A DNA stretch of 34,084 nucleotides. Source: Treponema sp. Lineage in GTDB: Bacteria; Spirochaetota; Spirochaetia; Treponematales; Treponemataceae. The stretch covers positions 1-34,084 of the forward strand of contig JAFXSM010000015.1 of the NCBI GenBank assembly GCA_017525605.1. The letters are read 5' to 3'. The notes below the pieces were generated by a model that saw nothing but the letters and a program-made list of their open reading frames with translations, ran no database searches and was not told the origin of the DNA. Below are positions 24,147 to 33,023 of this stretch, in pieces (position 1 is the stretch's first letter; each line of letters begins with the position of its first letter). Both the position numbers and the translations under genes were made by a program.

Positions 24147-25976
24147 ATGAATAGTGAAAAATTGTCTAAGATAACGCTCGGATGCTGTCTGCTTTCGGCG
24201 TTGTTCGCTTTGTCGGAAATTTCATTCCATGCCGACGTGTCGGTTCTTGCTTTTCCGCTCGCAATCGCTTTTTCTGCCGTTCTGGCGCATTTCTCGCTCA
24301 GAAAGCTTTTTTGCTTGGGCAGCAATCTGAAATCTGCGTTGCCTTCTGATGCAAAAAACGCGGCGTTCGTTCCTGTTGTCCGCGAGCTTTTGCAGTACGA
24401 GCCGTATGTTCTTCTGATTTCGTTCGTCCTGAGAAGGGCGGGCGAGAGCGGAACTCCTTTCGCGCTCGATGTCGTTCAGGTTCTGCTTTGGCTTTGCGAT
24501 TCGGCATTGTCGCTCCTGATTCTTCATTATCTGAATCCGAAATCGCTCAAAAAAATCGAGCCTTCTTGGAATCAGTTCCTCGTGGATAAAAAATACGCGG
24601 AGAAAAAATCCGAGAAAAGATTCTTCAAATGGATTCTTTCTGAAATCGTCAGTTGGGTTGACGCTCTCGTTCAGGCTGTGTTCATGGTTCTTCTCCTGAA
24701 CATTTTCATCGTTCAGCTTTATGAGATTCCGTCCGAGTCGATGGTTCCTGAATTCCTCGTGAAAGACCGCGTCGCAGTTTTCAAGATTTTCAACGGGCCG
24801 AAATTCCCTTTGTCCGATGTCGGTCTTCCGTATTTCAAAAAATACAATCGCGGCGATATCGTCGTTTTCAGAAATCCGCATTATTCGTCCGACAGAAAAT
24901 CGGAGGTGCGCACTTTCGTTAGCCAGCTCGTCTATATGTGCACCCTCACGACGAAAAACATCAATGTCGATGCTGATGGAAAACCGAAGGCTGACCCGCT
25001 CGTGAAGCGCGTTGCCGGTGTTTCTGGCGAGCAGCTTATGATGCAGGACGGCGTTCTCTATTCGCGCACGAAGGATTCCCCGACTTTCGAAAAGGTCGAA
25101 ATGGACGCGACTTATGCCTGCTGGAATCTCAATTCGGTGAAAAGCGGCGTGAAAGAGGGCATCGAGCAGTTCCCGCTCTCCCAAGTCGGCTACGATTCCA
25201 TGCTCGAAGTCGAAAAGGAAAGGCGCGAGCTTAGCATTGAGGAGGCGAAAGCCGCTTGCTATTCGCTTCTGACCGATTTTGAGTCGCATTCTTCGGTTTT
25301 CGCTATGTCGGCCTCTTCTGAATTTTCGCTTTCTCCGAACGAGATGAGCGTCTACTTCATCGACGAGAAATCAATGTACGTCACTTCGCCGCTGTTCCAG
25401 AACGTAAGGCAGATTTCAACGTCGCTCATTTCAAGCGAGTCTTGCCGCGACTGGTACAAAAATTTCCTCACATCATGGATGAATTCCGTCCCGGATTTCG
25501 GAGGGGATTTGTATGCGGAGGCGAATTTCAAGCTGAACCTGATGATTAAGATTTCGTTCGGAAGAATCGTGAACAGCTACGTCAAATTCTATGCCGACAA
25601 AGTTCCGTCATCTGAATGGCAGAATGATGCCGAGCTTTCTTCTGCATTCGCTGATTCTGACAAGCTCGTCAATTACATCTCTCTTCTCGACAGGAGAAAC
25701 ATGCCCGTGTTCCCTGCGAATGCGGAAGACGGTTCTCCATGTTATATCCCGGAAGGCAGCTACTTCATGATGGGCGACAACAGGTTCAACTCGCTCGATA
25801 TGCGCCACTCTTATAATTCATGGACGGCTCCGTTGTCTCAGTTCGACAAATTCAGTGTGACTTATTCAACTGATATGGCACCGCAGTACGTTGACAGAAG
25901 CCGTATGCTCGGAACAACCGCGTACAGATTCTGGCCGTTCAGCAGAAAAGGCGTTCCTGGTTACACCGGAATGTAA
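24147..25976 (+). CDS. lepB: Signal peptidase I, unusually large
   Basis: Membrane protease that cuts signal peptides from exported proteins. 609 residues, about twice a typical LepB. The first 195 residues contain several hydrophobic segments (about 8-50, 78-125, 172-192), more than the usual one or two. Catalytic Ser198 lies in the PSESMVP box and Lys287 in VKRVAG; the conserved GDNRFNSLDMRH box starts at 543. The 256 residues between Lys287 and this box hold a large insertion with no recognised domain. Both catalytic residues are intact. It follows mfd by 67 bp but has its own -10 element, and ends before the four-way-junction element. The alternative ATG at 24117 precedes the predicted promoter and is unlikely. 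Confidence 0.94.
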   Translation: MNSEKLSKITLGCCLLSALFALSEISFHADVSVLAFPLAIAFSAVLAHFSLRKLFCLGSNLKSALPSDAKNAAFVPVVRELLQYEPYVLLISFVLRRAGESGTPFALDVVQVLLWLCDSALSLLILHYLNPKSLKKIEPSWNQFLVDKKYAEKKSEKRFFKWILSEIVSWVDALVQAVFMVLLLNIFIVQLYEIPSESMVPEFLVKDRVAVFKIFNGPKFPLSDVGLPYFKKYNRGDIVVFRNPHYSSDRKSEVRTFVSQLVYMCTLTTKNINVDADGKPKADPLVKRVAGVSGEQLMMQDGVLYSRTKDSPTFEKVEMDATYACWNLNSVKSGVKEGIEQFPLSQVGYDSMLEVEKERRELSIEEAKAACYSLLTDFESHSSVFAMSASSEFSLSPNEMSVYFIDEKSMYVTSPLFQNVRQISTSLISSESCRDWYKNFLTSWMNSVPDFGGDLYAEANFKLNLMIKISFGRIVNSYVKFYADKVPSSEWQNDAELSSAFADSDKLVNYISLLDRRNMPVFPANAEDGSPCYIPEGSYFMMGDNRFNSLDMRHSYNSWTAPLSQFDKFSVTYSTDMAPQYVDRSRMLGTTAYRFWPFSRKGVPGYTGM

Positions 25977-25997
25977 AGTTAGAAAGCGTTTTTTAAG

Positions 25998-26077
25998 ACA
26001 AACGGATTTGTTCGCGATTGACATCGCTCACTTTAAAAAGTGAAGGACGTTAGTCCTGAACAAATCCGTTTGTTTTT
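25998..26077. repeat. Four-way-junction (cloverleaf) palindrome, possible terminator of lepB
   Basis: A perfect 16-bp outer stem (25998-26013 with 26058-26073) encloses exactly three hairpins with no unpaired bases between them: 26014-26027 (5-bp stem, loop TGAC), 26028-26043 (6 bp, loop TAAA) and 26044-26057 (5 bp, loop GTTA). Each outer arm is also a 5-4-5 hairpin on its own. A short T run (26073-26077) follows on the plus strand, so it may end lepB transcription. Total 76 nt; it is not a tRNA, as T-loop and anticodon features are missing. Confidence 0.8.
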
Positions 26078-26146
26078 ATGCCATCTGAAAAAAAACTGAT
26101 ATTAATGCTAATTTACCACATTCGGAATTTGATTTTTCGGATGGGT

Positions 26147-26653
26147 TTATTTTTTCTTGTTCTCGCTCGAATTTTCTTTCAGATACTGAATCAGCTTCGG
26201 GATATAGAGTTTGTCCTCGTGAGCGATGTGCGACAGAACCCAGTTGTACAGGAACTTTGCGAATTTGATTCCCTCGGCAATCGAAGCCTTGTTGTACGAC
26301 ATCATTATTTCGGTAATCTGCTCACGGAACGCGTCGTGCTCCGCCTTGTGGTGCGCGTAGCCCTCGAACCCCGCCGAGCCCATGAGCTTTTCCTCGTCCT
26401 TGAAATGGCTGTCCGCGTAGTCGATGCAGTCGTTCAGTGCTTTTGCGAGTACGTCGTGCCAGTCCTCGTCCGACTGCGCTTGCCCGTTCTGCGACGGAAA
26501 AAGCGTCTTGTAAAAATCGTTGCAGAGAGTCACGAGCTTTTTGTGCTCCTCGTCGATTAGCGGAATGCCCGTGTTGAATTTCGGGTTCCAGCTTATGAAA
26601 TCCTCTTCGTACAGTTCTTTCTGCGGTATTGTTGAATCTGGTTTCTGCGTCAT
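26147..26653 (-). CDS. Bacteriohemerythrin
   Basis: Di-iron oxygen-binding protein of 168 residues, slightly longer than usual because of a short N-terminal tail. The ligand set is complete: H37 (IDEEHKKL), H83 and E87 (HFKDEE), H102 and H106 (HKAEH), H142 and D147 (HIAHED). In anaerobes and microaerophiles such proteins are thought to sense, store or scavenge oxygen. The ATG has GAGG about nine bases upstream. It lies after the secA terminator on the same strand and converges on lepB. Confidence 0.94.
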   Translation of the reverse strand: MTQKPDSTIPQKELYEEDFISWNPKFNTGIPLIDEEHKKLVTLCNDFYKTLFPSQNGQAQSDEDWHDVLAKALNDCIDYADSHFKDEEKLMGSAGFEGYAHHKAEHDAFREQITEIMMSYNKASIAEGIKFAKFLYNWVLSHIAHEDKLYIPKLIQYLKENSSENKKK

Positions 26654-26694
26654 ATTTCACTACCTCGTTTTGCTTTTTGGTTTTGTATGCGGAT

Positions 26695-26766
26695 AAAAAA
26701 AATCCGATAGATAAAACTAACAGACTCGGCAACAAAATTTCCGCATCTGCTTGGTTATCTATCGGA
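26695..26766 (-). terminator. Terminator of secA
   Basis: Reading the minus strand, arms 26766-26755 and 26714-26703 form a perfect 12-bp stem, followed by eight T (26702-26695). The 40-nt loop itself contains a further imperfect 9-bp stem. It starts 18 bp after the secA stop and separates it from the hemerythrin gene. Confidence 0.88.
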
Positions 26767-26783
26767 CTTTCCTGATTTTCGGA

Positions 26784-29576
26784 TTATCTTCCGTGGCAGT
26801 TCTTGTATTTTTTACCTGAACCGCATGGGCAAGGATCGTTTCTGCCGACTTTCGGAAGCGTTCTCACAACCTGAACTGAACGCCCTGTCGAAGCACCTGC
26901 CATCGTCCTCGATGCCTGCTGCTTTGCTTGCTCAGCCATTCTGCTTGACGCCGCCTGCTGGGTCATCGACTGTGCTTCTTCATGCTGCTCGGTTCCCTGC
27001 ATACGCTCCTGCCGCTGAATCTGCGCAAGACGCTGCTGCTCCGCCTGTTCCGGTGTCTGCAACTGGATTCGCACTTTGAACGTGATTCCTGCGATTCCGA
27101 TTCGAATCTGCTCGATGATTTCGTCGAACTTGTTGAATCCGTCGATTTTGTATTCGGTGAGCGGATTCTTGCTTCCGTAAGAGCGGAGGTGAACTGCTTC
27201 ACGCAAGCTGTCAAGGTATTCAAGTTGGTCAAGCCACTTTCTGTCGATTGCCTGAATGTACTGATATCTGATGAACATGTTGAACTGCTCTTTTCCGACG
27301 AGCTTTTCCTTGTCGTTGATGTCGTTCTGCAGAATCTCAAGGACTTTGCTCTCCTCAAGATAGTCAGGCGAAAGCTGCAATCCGAAGTTGTTCCTGATGT
27401 TGTCCAGAAGTTCCTTCTGCGCTTCCTTGTCCCTCTTGTCGTGGTTGTAAGAAGCGAACCAGTCGTCGAGATATTCCTCGGCAGTTCCCATGACGCGTCC
27501 CGAGAGGTCTTCGTCCGTGAGAATCTCGTCGCGCTGGGAGTAGATGTATTCCCTCTGCTCGTTGAGAACGTCGTCGTAGTCGATGAGGTTCTTTCGGATT
27601 TCGAAGTTTCTCTCCTCGACTTTCTTCTGCGCGTTCTCGATTCCCTTGTTGAGCCACGGGTGGTCAATAGGCTCGCCCGCCTGCATTCCCATCTTCTTCA
27701 TGATGTTCTTCATCTTCTCGCCGCCGAAAAGTCGCATGAGGTCATCGTCCATCGAGATGAAGAATTTAGAGCGACCCGGGTCTCCCTGTCGGCCAGAGCG
27801 TCCTCGGAGCTGGTTGTCGATACGGCGGCTTTCATGGCGCTCTGAGCCGATTACGTAAAGTCCGCCAAGAGATTTGACTTCCTCGTAATCTTTTTTCCAT
27901 GATTCCTTTGCCTTTGCAAGTGCCGCTTCGTACTGTTCCGGCGTTGCTTCCGAGCCGCAGAGTTTCCATGCGCGCATCTCAGGGCTTCCGCCGAGCTTGA
28001 TATCCGTACCGCGTCCTGCCATGTTCGTCGCGACAGTGACCGCGCCTTTCGCGCCGGCTTCCGCAACGATGAGAGCTTCGCGCGCGTGGTTCTTCGCGTT
28101 GAGGACTTCGTGCGGGATTCCCCTTTTCATGAGGAGGTTCGAAAGATGCTCCGATTTTTCGACAGAAACTGTACCTACGAGGACAGGCTGACCTTTCTTG
28201 TGCGCCGCCTCGATTTCGTTCGCGATTGCGTTCCATTTGTCGGCTTCGTTCAGGTAAACCTCGTCGTTCTCGTCGATTCTGGCAACAGGCCTGTTCGTAG
28301 GGACTACAACGCAGTCGAGCTTGTAGATTTTCGAGAACTCGACTGCCTCAGTTGCCGCAGTACCCGTCATTCCCGAGAGTTTGTTGTACATTCTGAAGAA
28401 GTTCTGGAAAGTGACGGTCGCCATCGTCCTGTTTCTCTGAGCGATTTTGACGTGCTCCTTCGCCTCGATTGCCTGATGGAGTCCGTCCGAGTACCGTCTT
28501 CCCTCAAGGACGCGTCCCGTGAATTCATCGACGATTTCGACTTTTCCTTCTTTTACGACATACTCGACATCTTTCTCGTAAAGGAGATGTGCCCGGAGTG
28601 CCTGAGTGAAGTAGTGCACCCACTCGAAATTCTGCTCGTCCGTCACCGTGGAATTCGGCTCGATGAGGTTGTGGTCGTGGAGGATTTTGTCGATTTTGTC
28701 CATTCCCTTGTTTGTGAACGAGACTCTCTTCGATTTCTCGTCAATCTTGTAATCGCCCTTGAGTGCTGCCCTTTCTTCCGGGAGCATGTCGGACTCGTCC
28801 GGGTAGTCGTCGATTTTCGGGTCTTTCTCCATTTCCTCGAAAAGACCGACGTACTTGTCAACTTCGTAGAATTTGAAAGTGTCGTCCTCTCCCTGACCTG
28901 AGATGATGAGCGGAGTTCTGGCCTCATCGATTAAAATCGAGTCGATTTCGTCTACGATACAATAGTTGAATCCTCTCTGGACTTTCCTGTTGATGTCAAT
29001 CTGCATGTTGTCGCGCAGATAGTCGAATCCGAATTCGTTGTTCGTTCCGTATGTGATGTCGCAGTTGTAGTTCTCTTTGCGAGCCGCGTTGTCCATGTTC
29101 GAAAGTATTTTTCCGACCGTGACTCCGAGATACGAGAATACGGGGCGCATTGTCTCCGCGTCGCGCTCCGCGAGGTAGTCGTTTACGGTGACGACGTGCA
29201 CGCCCTTTCCTGTGAGCGAGTTCAAATATGAAGGTGCGACCGCGACCAATGTCTTTCCTTCGCCGGTCTTCATTTCCGTGATTCTTCCTGAGTGGAGGAC
29301 GATAGAACCGATTATCTGCACGTCGTAAGCTCTTTCACCCCTGACGCGGAACGCAGCTTCCCTTGCGAGCGCAAAAGCTTCCGGCAAAATATCATCAAGC
29401 GTTTCGCCCTTTGCGAGTCTTTCTTTGAAAATCTGTGTCTGCTTTGGAAAATCTTCAGCTGAAAGGGATTTTGCCCATTCTTCTTTTGCATTTACTGCTG
29501 CCAGAATTGGCTTCAATTTTTTCAAATCGCGTTCATTTTGTGAACCGAATATGACTGACAAAACTTTATCTAACAT
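26784..29576 (-). CDS. secA: Preprotein translocase ATPase SecA
   Basis: Motor of the Sec export pathway, pushing unfolded preproteins through SecYEG. 930 residues, normal length. Walker A-like MKTGEGKT (102-109), [45 protein letters not shown] and [12 protein letters not shown] are all present. A Gln/Ala-rich linker leads to the C-terminal zinc-binding SEC-C motif [15 protein letters not shown] with C916, C918, C927 and H928, which contacts SecB or the ribosome in other bacteria. The ATG at 29576 has no Shine-Dalgarno; TTTACT-17-TATGAT lies ten bases before it, suggesting a very short leader. Confidence 0.98.
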   Translation of the reverse strand: MLDKVLSVIFGSQNERDLKKLKPILAAVNAKEEWAKSLSAEDFPKQTQIFKERLAKGETLDDILPEAFALAREAAFRVRGERAYDVQIIGSIVLHSGRITEMKTGEGKTLVAVAPSYLNSLTGKGVHVVTVNDYLAERDAETMRPVFSYLGVTVGKILSNMDNAARKENYNCDITYGTNNEFGFDYLRDNMQIDINRKVQRGFNYCIVDEIDSILIDEARTPLIISGQGEDDTFKFYEVDKYVGLFEEMEKDPKIDDYPDESDMLPEERAALKGDYKIDEKSKRVSFTNKGMDKIDKILHDHNLIEPNSTVTDEQNFEWVHYFTQALRAHLLYEKDVEYVVKEGKVEIVDEFTGRVLEGRRYSDGLHQAIEAKEHVKIAQRNRTMATVTFQNFFRMYNKLSGMTGTAATEAVEFSKIYKLDCVVVPTNRPVARIDENDEVYLNEADKWNAIANEIEAAHKKGQPVLVGTVSVEKSEHLSNLLMKRGIPHEVLNAKNHAREALIVAEAGAKGAVTVATNMAGRGTDIKLGGSPEMRAWKLCGSEATPEQYEAALAKAKESWKKDYEEVKSLGGLYVIGSERHESRRIDNQLRGRSGRQGDPGRSKFFISMDDDLMRLFGGEKMKNIMKKMGMQAGEPIDHPWLNKGIENAQKKVEERNFEIRKNLIDYDDVLNEQREYIYSQRDEILTDEDLSGRVMGTAEEYLDDWFASYNHDKRDKEAQKELLDNIRNNFGLQLSPDYLEESKVLEILQNDINDKEKLVGKEQFNMFIRYQYIQAIDRKWLDQLEYLDSLREAVHLRSYGSKNPLTEYKIDGFNKFDEIIEQIRIGIAGITFKVRIQLQTPEQAEQQRLAQIQRQERMQGTEQHEEAQSMTQQAASSRMAEQAKQQASRTMAGASTGRSVQVVRTLPKVGRNDPCPCGSGKKYKNCHGR

Positions 29577-29647
29577 AATGTTCTAAATCATAATTGAAAA
29601 CAACAGTGAAGTAAATTAGTCAGTTTTTAAAATGAACGAATCTTTAA

Positions 29648-29676
29648 TTGAAAACGTGCGGTCGAATTGATATTCT
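29648..29676 (+). promoter_or_regulatory. Predicted promoter of the 29683 lipoprotein, leaderless geometry
   Basis: TTGAAA (29648-29653), a 17-bp spacer and TATTCT (29671-29676) with a TGA extended -10; the ATG at 29683 follows after six bases. No Shine-Dalgarno is present. Confidence 0.65.
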
Positions 29677-29682
29677 TTTCGA

Positions 29683-30930
29683 ATGAGTTTTTCAAAAAAC
29701 AAGGCGGCCGTATTTGCATTTTCCGCTTTTATTCTTCTTTCATCTGCCGGTTTTGTTTCATGCAGCCGAACGGAGTCGATTGCGTCGGTCGGCGAAAATG
29801 ACCTTTTTGACTTGAACTACGGAAATTTCGAGGATGAGCTGAACCTTTTCGACCTCGCAGTTCCGGGAAACATCGATACTTATATGACGATGCGTGACGG
29901 ATTCTTCTATATCGCCAACGGTGAGTCGAAGAAAGTTCTGGAATTGAATTCGTACGGGGATTTGCTCAGCCTTTTCTACAATCCCGAGTCGATGCGCAAT
30001 CTGGAATTCGCGGACGCGAATGCGGAGAATTCGACGAAGAAGGCCGTTTCATATCCGTTCAACACGCTCGGCCCGATTGCAGTCGATTCGGAAAAATCGC
30101 TTTACGTCGTTGATTCGCTTCCGGTCGAGAGGCAGGAGCTTGACAGCAAACGCAGGCTTCTCCTTCGAAATGTCGTCCTCCGCTTTGACGTGAACGGAAA
30201 ATTCGTTGACTACATCGGGCAGCAGGGACCCGGCGGAACTCCGTTTCCTCCTGTGAAGAACATCTACACGACCTCAAACAACGAGCTTGTAGTCGTCTGC
30301 CTGACGAACGACGGCTTTGAGGTTTTCTGGTTCGCGCAGAACGGTTTTCTCCTGTATCAGGTTCCTGTGACGGAGAAATCGCTTCCGAATCTTGACGGCA
30401 AAGACGGGAACAACAAGAATGTCGTCTATTCGCATCTTTCGATTGACAACGTTGTTCCCGACATGAACATGTACAAGCTCTACCTGAAAGTTGACTGCTA
30501 TTCGAATTCAATCGATGCGGATTTGCGCGTCCAGTCGGGAATAGATTTCGCGAAGACTGTTCTTCTGCCGTTCGAGATTGTCGAGAATAAATTCGGCGAG
30601 GCGTTCGAGATTCCCGCGTATGAATATGTCGTTGCCGAAGGAATGGGGCAGGAGGTCTATGAGATTCCGTACAGCTTCCTTGGGGTTTCGGAAAGCGGCT
30701 GGTTTTTCTTCATCGTCTCGACCGAAGACGGATATCTCGTCCAGATGGTTCAGGGCGACGGCCAGCATATATTGAAGAGAAACATCTCGGTCAAATACGA
30801 TGACGTTCTTTTCCATTCGCTTTCGCTCAGCTCGTCGGGAATCATCTGCGCTCTTTTCGCAAGGAAGGAGCACGCGTCGGTCTCCTGGTGGAGGACTGAT
30901 TCGCTTCTCGATTCGTTTATCTCAAACTGA
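29683..30930 (+). CDS. Predicted lipoprotein, possible beta-propeller
   Basis: A 415-residue exported protein. A signal peptide with lipobox-like FVSC gives lipidated Cys27. The mature part has repeated strand-turn patterns such as GFFYIANGESKKVLELNSYGDLL, LGPIAVDSEKSLYVVDSL and LRFDVNGKFVDYIG, which resemble NHL or six-bladed propeller blades (a strand, then a residue pair, then 'N G'). No catalytic motif recognised, and no firm family name. The ATG lies six bases after a -10 element with no ribosome site. It is the first of three same-strand envelope genes. The propeller call is inference. Confidence 0.8.
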   Translation: MSFSKNKAAVFAFSAFILLSSAGFVSCSRTESIASVGENDLFDLNYGNFEDELNLFDLAVPGNIDTYMTMRDGFFYIANGESKKVLELNSYGDLLSLFYNPESMRNLEFADANAENSTKKAVSYPFNTLGPIAVDSEKSLYVVDSLPVERQELDSKRRLLLRNVVLRFDVNGKFVDYIGQQGPGGTPFPPVKNIYTTSNNELVVVCLTNDGFEVFWFAQNGFLLYQVPVTEKSLPNLDGKDGNNKNVVYSHLSIDNVVPDMNMYKLYLKVDCYSNSIDADLRVQSGIDFAKTVLLPFEIVENKFGEAFEIPAYEYVVAEGMGQEVYEIPYSFLGVSESGWFFFIVSTEDGYLVQMVQGDGQHILKRNISVKYDDVLFHSLSLSSSGIICALFARKEHASVSWWRTDSLLDSFISN

Positions 30931-30980
30931 TTTTTCTGCGTCGGTTTTGAGTTTTTGTTTGTTTGTGTTGATTATAAAGA

Positions 30981-31577
30981 ATGGAGAGGATGATGGATTT
31001 TTCGAATATTCCTGAGGGACATGAAGACGGCAGCGAGGATTTGGTCTTTCATTTCAGCAATGCGGAGCGCGTCAGGAACGCTCCCCAGCTCGTGAAAGAT
31101 TATTACTCGGGAAAGCTGATACAGAAGCGTCCGGGGCTTTTCAGGGCACTCGTCTCGACGAAATCGAACAGGTTCGTTTTCATCGCGCTGATGGTCTGCT
31201 TCGCCCTCGTCGTGTTCAACACTTTTTTCGGCCCGAAGGCGAACGTGGAGACTTACAAAGGCGTTCCGATGACGCTGACTGCGTACTCGTTCGGCGACAA
31301 GGTGCTCGTGAGCATCCAGCTTTCCGCCGTCGAAAAGAAATTCCGCGGAAAATATTCGAACGGAATTCCCGTCTTCGCTAAAATCGAGGCGGTTGATGTC
31401 GATAATCAAGTTGTGAGCAATTTTCAGGCTGCCGACCTTTATGAGGAAAAGCAGATTTTTCTCCGTGCAAGCTTTACGGATTTCGATATAACTTCCGTGA
31501 ATGCCGAAATTGAGCTCGGCGGAAACGGGGAATCTGAAAAAACTGTTCTTTTAAAAACAAAGGTCGAAAGACGCTGA
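30981..31577 (+). CDS. Single-pass membrane protein of unknown function
   Basis: 198 residues at most. A cytoplasmic-looking acidic N-terminus of about 65 residues, one membrane helix (FVFIALMVCFALVVFNTFF, about 65-84) and an outer beta-rich domain of about 110 residues (PMTLTAYSFGDKVLVSIQLS). No family recognised. Three in-frame ATGs compete: 30981, 30990 and 30993. GGAGAGG at 30983-30989 would serve the one at 30993, making the protein four residues shorter; the annotated start is the longest. It follows the lipoprotein gene by 50 bp with no terminator. Confidence 0.75.
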   Translation: MERMMDFSNIPEGHEDGSEDLVFHFSNAERVRNAPQLVKDYYSGKLIQKRPGLFRALVSTKSNRFVFIALMVCFALVVFNTFFGPKANVETYKGVPMTLTAYSFGDKVLVSIQLSAVEKKFRGKYSNGIPVFAKIEAVDVDNQVVSNFQAADLYEEKQIFLRASFTDFDITSVNAEIELGGNGESEKTVLLKTKVERR

Positions 31578-31644
31578 CGGTTTTTCGTGTTGACGATTTT
31601 TTCGTTCAGTTCCTGTCTTTCGGTTTAACGTCGGGGATTTAAAA

Positions 31645-32136
31645 ATGTTGCAGTTCTATTTTCTGTCTGTCTTGTTGAATGTCGTTGCTGGATTCGTTTT
31701 GATTTACGCTTCGTCTGCCAGAAAAGCAAAATATGGTGATGATTATCTTTATGAGGGGGAAATTGTTTCCGAGGGGAATTCAAGCTCCTACGACTCATTC
31801 GACGATTCGGCGGATTCTTTTTCTGACAAGCCTTTCTCTGCTTTTCTCAACGACAAGATTTTCCGCATGGTTCTCGGCATAATCTGCGCGTTTGTGGGGC
31901 TCATAAAATTTGCGTACACCGTTCAGAACGATGTCGCTTTCGTCGGCGATCTGCTTCCGGCTCTTGCGGGGCTCTCTGGCGGCTCATGCCTCCTCGTCGG
32001 CTATTTTCTTTCAGCCGGTGCCGACGTTCCTGAAGTTGTCGAAAATGTTTTCGTCAACGGGAAGAAGTTCATCGGAATTTTCTGCGTCGTTGCCGGCGTT
32101 CTTCATTTTATTTTCCCACGCGTCATAATTTTGTAG
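31645..32136 (+). CDS. Small multi-pass membrane protein of unknown function
   Basis: 163 residues. One N-terminal helix (LQFYFLSVLLNVVAGFVLIYA), an acidic Ser/Asp-rich stretch of about 50 residues, then three hydrophobic segments (MVLGIICAFVGLIKFAY, LLPALAGLSGGSCLLVGYFL, FIGIFCVVAGVLHFIF). No known family identified. The ATG at 31645 has GGGGA seven bases upstream. It lies 67 bp after the previous membrane gene. A 9-bp hairpin (32133-32154) overlaps the stop codon but has no T run. Confidence 0.78.
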   Translation: MLQFYFLSVLLNVVAGFVLIYASSARKAKYGDDYLYEGEIVSEGNSSSYDSFDDSADSFSDKPFSAFLNDKIFRMVLGIICAFVGLIKFAYTVQNDVAFVGDLLPALAGLSGGSCLLVGYFLSAGADVPEVVENVFVNGKKFIGIFCVVAGVLHFIFPRVIIL

Positions 32137-32166
32137 AATTCCGTAGAATTCTGCAGAAAAAATGCG

Positions 32167-32195
32167 TTGTTTTTTCTTCCTAAAGAAAATATACT
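32167..32195 (+). promoter_or_regulatory. Promoter of the NifU-like/GGGtGRT operon
   Basis: TTGTTT (32167-32172), a 17-bp spacer and TATACT (32190-32195). The expected start near 32202 gives a leader of about 100 nt before the ATG at 32302, unlike the leaderless candidates elsewhere in the window. Confidence 0.65.
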
Positions 32196-32206
32196 TTATT
32201 TCTATT

Positions 32207-32292
32207 GGGAAAAATCCTACAGAGGTGGATTGTGTTCCCGATACGAAACAAAACAGTCTCTTCCTAAATAAAGAGGCGAATTTATTTTTAGG
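32207..32292 (+). promoter_or_regulatory. Structured 5' leader with hairpin over the ribosome site
   Basis: A nested hairpin: outer stem 32207-32211/32235-32239, inner stem 32213-32217/32227-32231, with 9-nt loop. A second stem pairs 32263-32272 with 32281-32292 (two-base bulge) and covers the start of the AGGAG ribosome site (32290-32294). This could be an autoregulatory leader or riboswitch-like element; no known class was recognised. Confidence 0.45.
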
Positions 32293-32301
32293 AGAACCAC
32301 A

Positions 32302-33003
32302 ATGAAGTACACTGCAGAAGTGGAACACATGTGTCCTTTGGCAAAAGGCGCATATCATGGTCCTGCCCCGATTCCTGAAGAAGGCAAGTGGGTTCAGGTA
32401 AAGAAAGTTGAGGATGTGTCTGGATTCACACACGGTATCGGTTGGTGTGCACCGCAGCAGGGTGCATGTAAGCTCTCTCTCAACGTCAAGGACGGAATCA
32501 TCGAGGAAGCTTTGGTCGAGACAATCGGCTGCTCAGGCATGACTCATTCTGCCGCTATGGCTTCTGAAATCCTCATCGGAAAGACTTTGCTCGAGGCATT
32601 GAACACTGACCTCGTTTGCGACGCAATCAACACAGCTATGCGTGAGCTTTTCATGCAAATTGTCTACGGTCGCACACAGAGCGCATATTCAGAGGGCGGC
32701 TTGAAAGTCGGTGCTTCTTTGGAAGACCTCGGAAAGAATCTCCGCTCACAGGTTGGAACTATGTTCGCAACTCGCAAGACTGGTCCTCGCTACCTCGAAA
32801 TGACAGAGGGATACGTTGAGCAGATTGCTCTCGACAAGGACAACCAGATTGTCGGTTACAAGTGCATCAACTTCGGTAAGCTCATGGACGCTCTCAAGGC
32901 TGGAAAGCCTGCAAGCGAGGCTATCGAGGGCGCACGCACTCACTATGGACGCGTAACAGAAGACCAGGGCGTTGTTAAATTCATCGACCCACGCAAAGAA
33001 TAG
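32302..33003 (+). CDS. NifU/IscU-like iron-sulfur cluster assembly scaffold protein
   Basis: 233 residues. The core follows the IscU/NifU N-terminal fold: GWCAPQQGACKLSLNVKDG, then EEALVETIGCSGMTHSAAMASEILIGKTLLEAL, which parallels the family's 'GCGSAIASSS' block. Cysteines 11, 49, 56 and 77 are candidate cluster ligands. The C-terminal half (from about residue 115) is an extension not found in IscU, with YVEQIALDKDNQIVGYKCINFGKLMDALKAG. AGGAG lies seven bases before the ATG. It precedes a GGGtGRT-family gene by 20 bp in what is clearly an operon. Codon choice is strongly biased (CTC, AAC, GGC), suggesting high expression. Whether it builds clusters for the partner or for general use is unknown. 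Confidence 0.85.
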   Translation: MKYTAEVEHMCPLAKGAYHGPAPIPEEGKWVQVKKVEDVSGFTHGIGWCAPQQGACKLSLNVKDGIIEEALVETIGCSGMTHSAAMASEILIGKTLLEALNTDLVCDAINTAMRELFMQIVYGRTQSAYSEGGLKVGASLEDLGKNLRSQVGTMFATRKTGPRYLEMTEGYVEQIALDKDNQIVGYKCINFGKLMDALKAGKPASEAIEGARTHYGRVTEDQGVVKFIDPRKE

Positions 33004-33023
33004 TCACAGGAGGATATTGTATT

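Noticed and set aside
25998..26073. The cloverleaf as a tRNA gene or an integron attC site
   Set aside because: It has tRNA size and shape but no TTCGA T-loop, no 7-nt anticodon loop and a 16-bp closing stem. The RYYYAAC/GTTRRRY ends of attC are not present at its borders.
32133..32154. Hairpin overlapping the stop of the 31645 gene as a terminator
   Set aside because: The 9-bp stem is followed by AGAAAAAATG rather than a T run on the plus strand.
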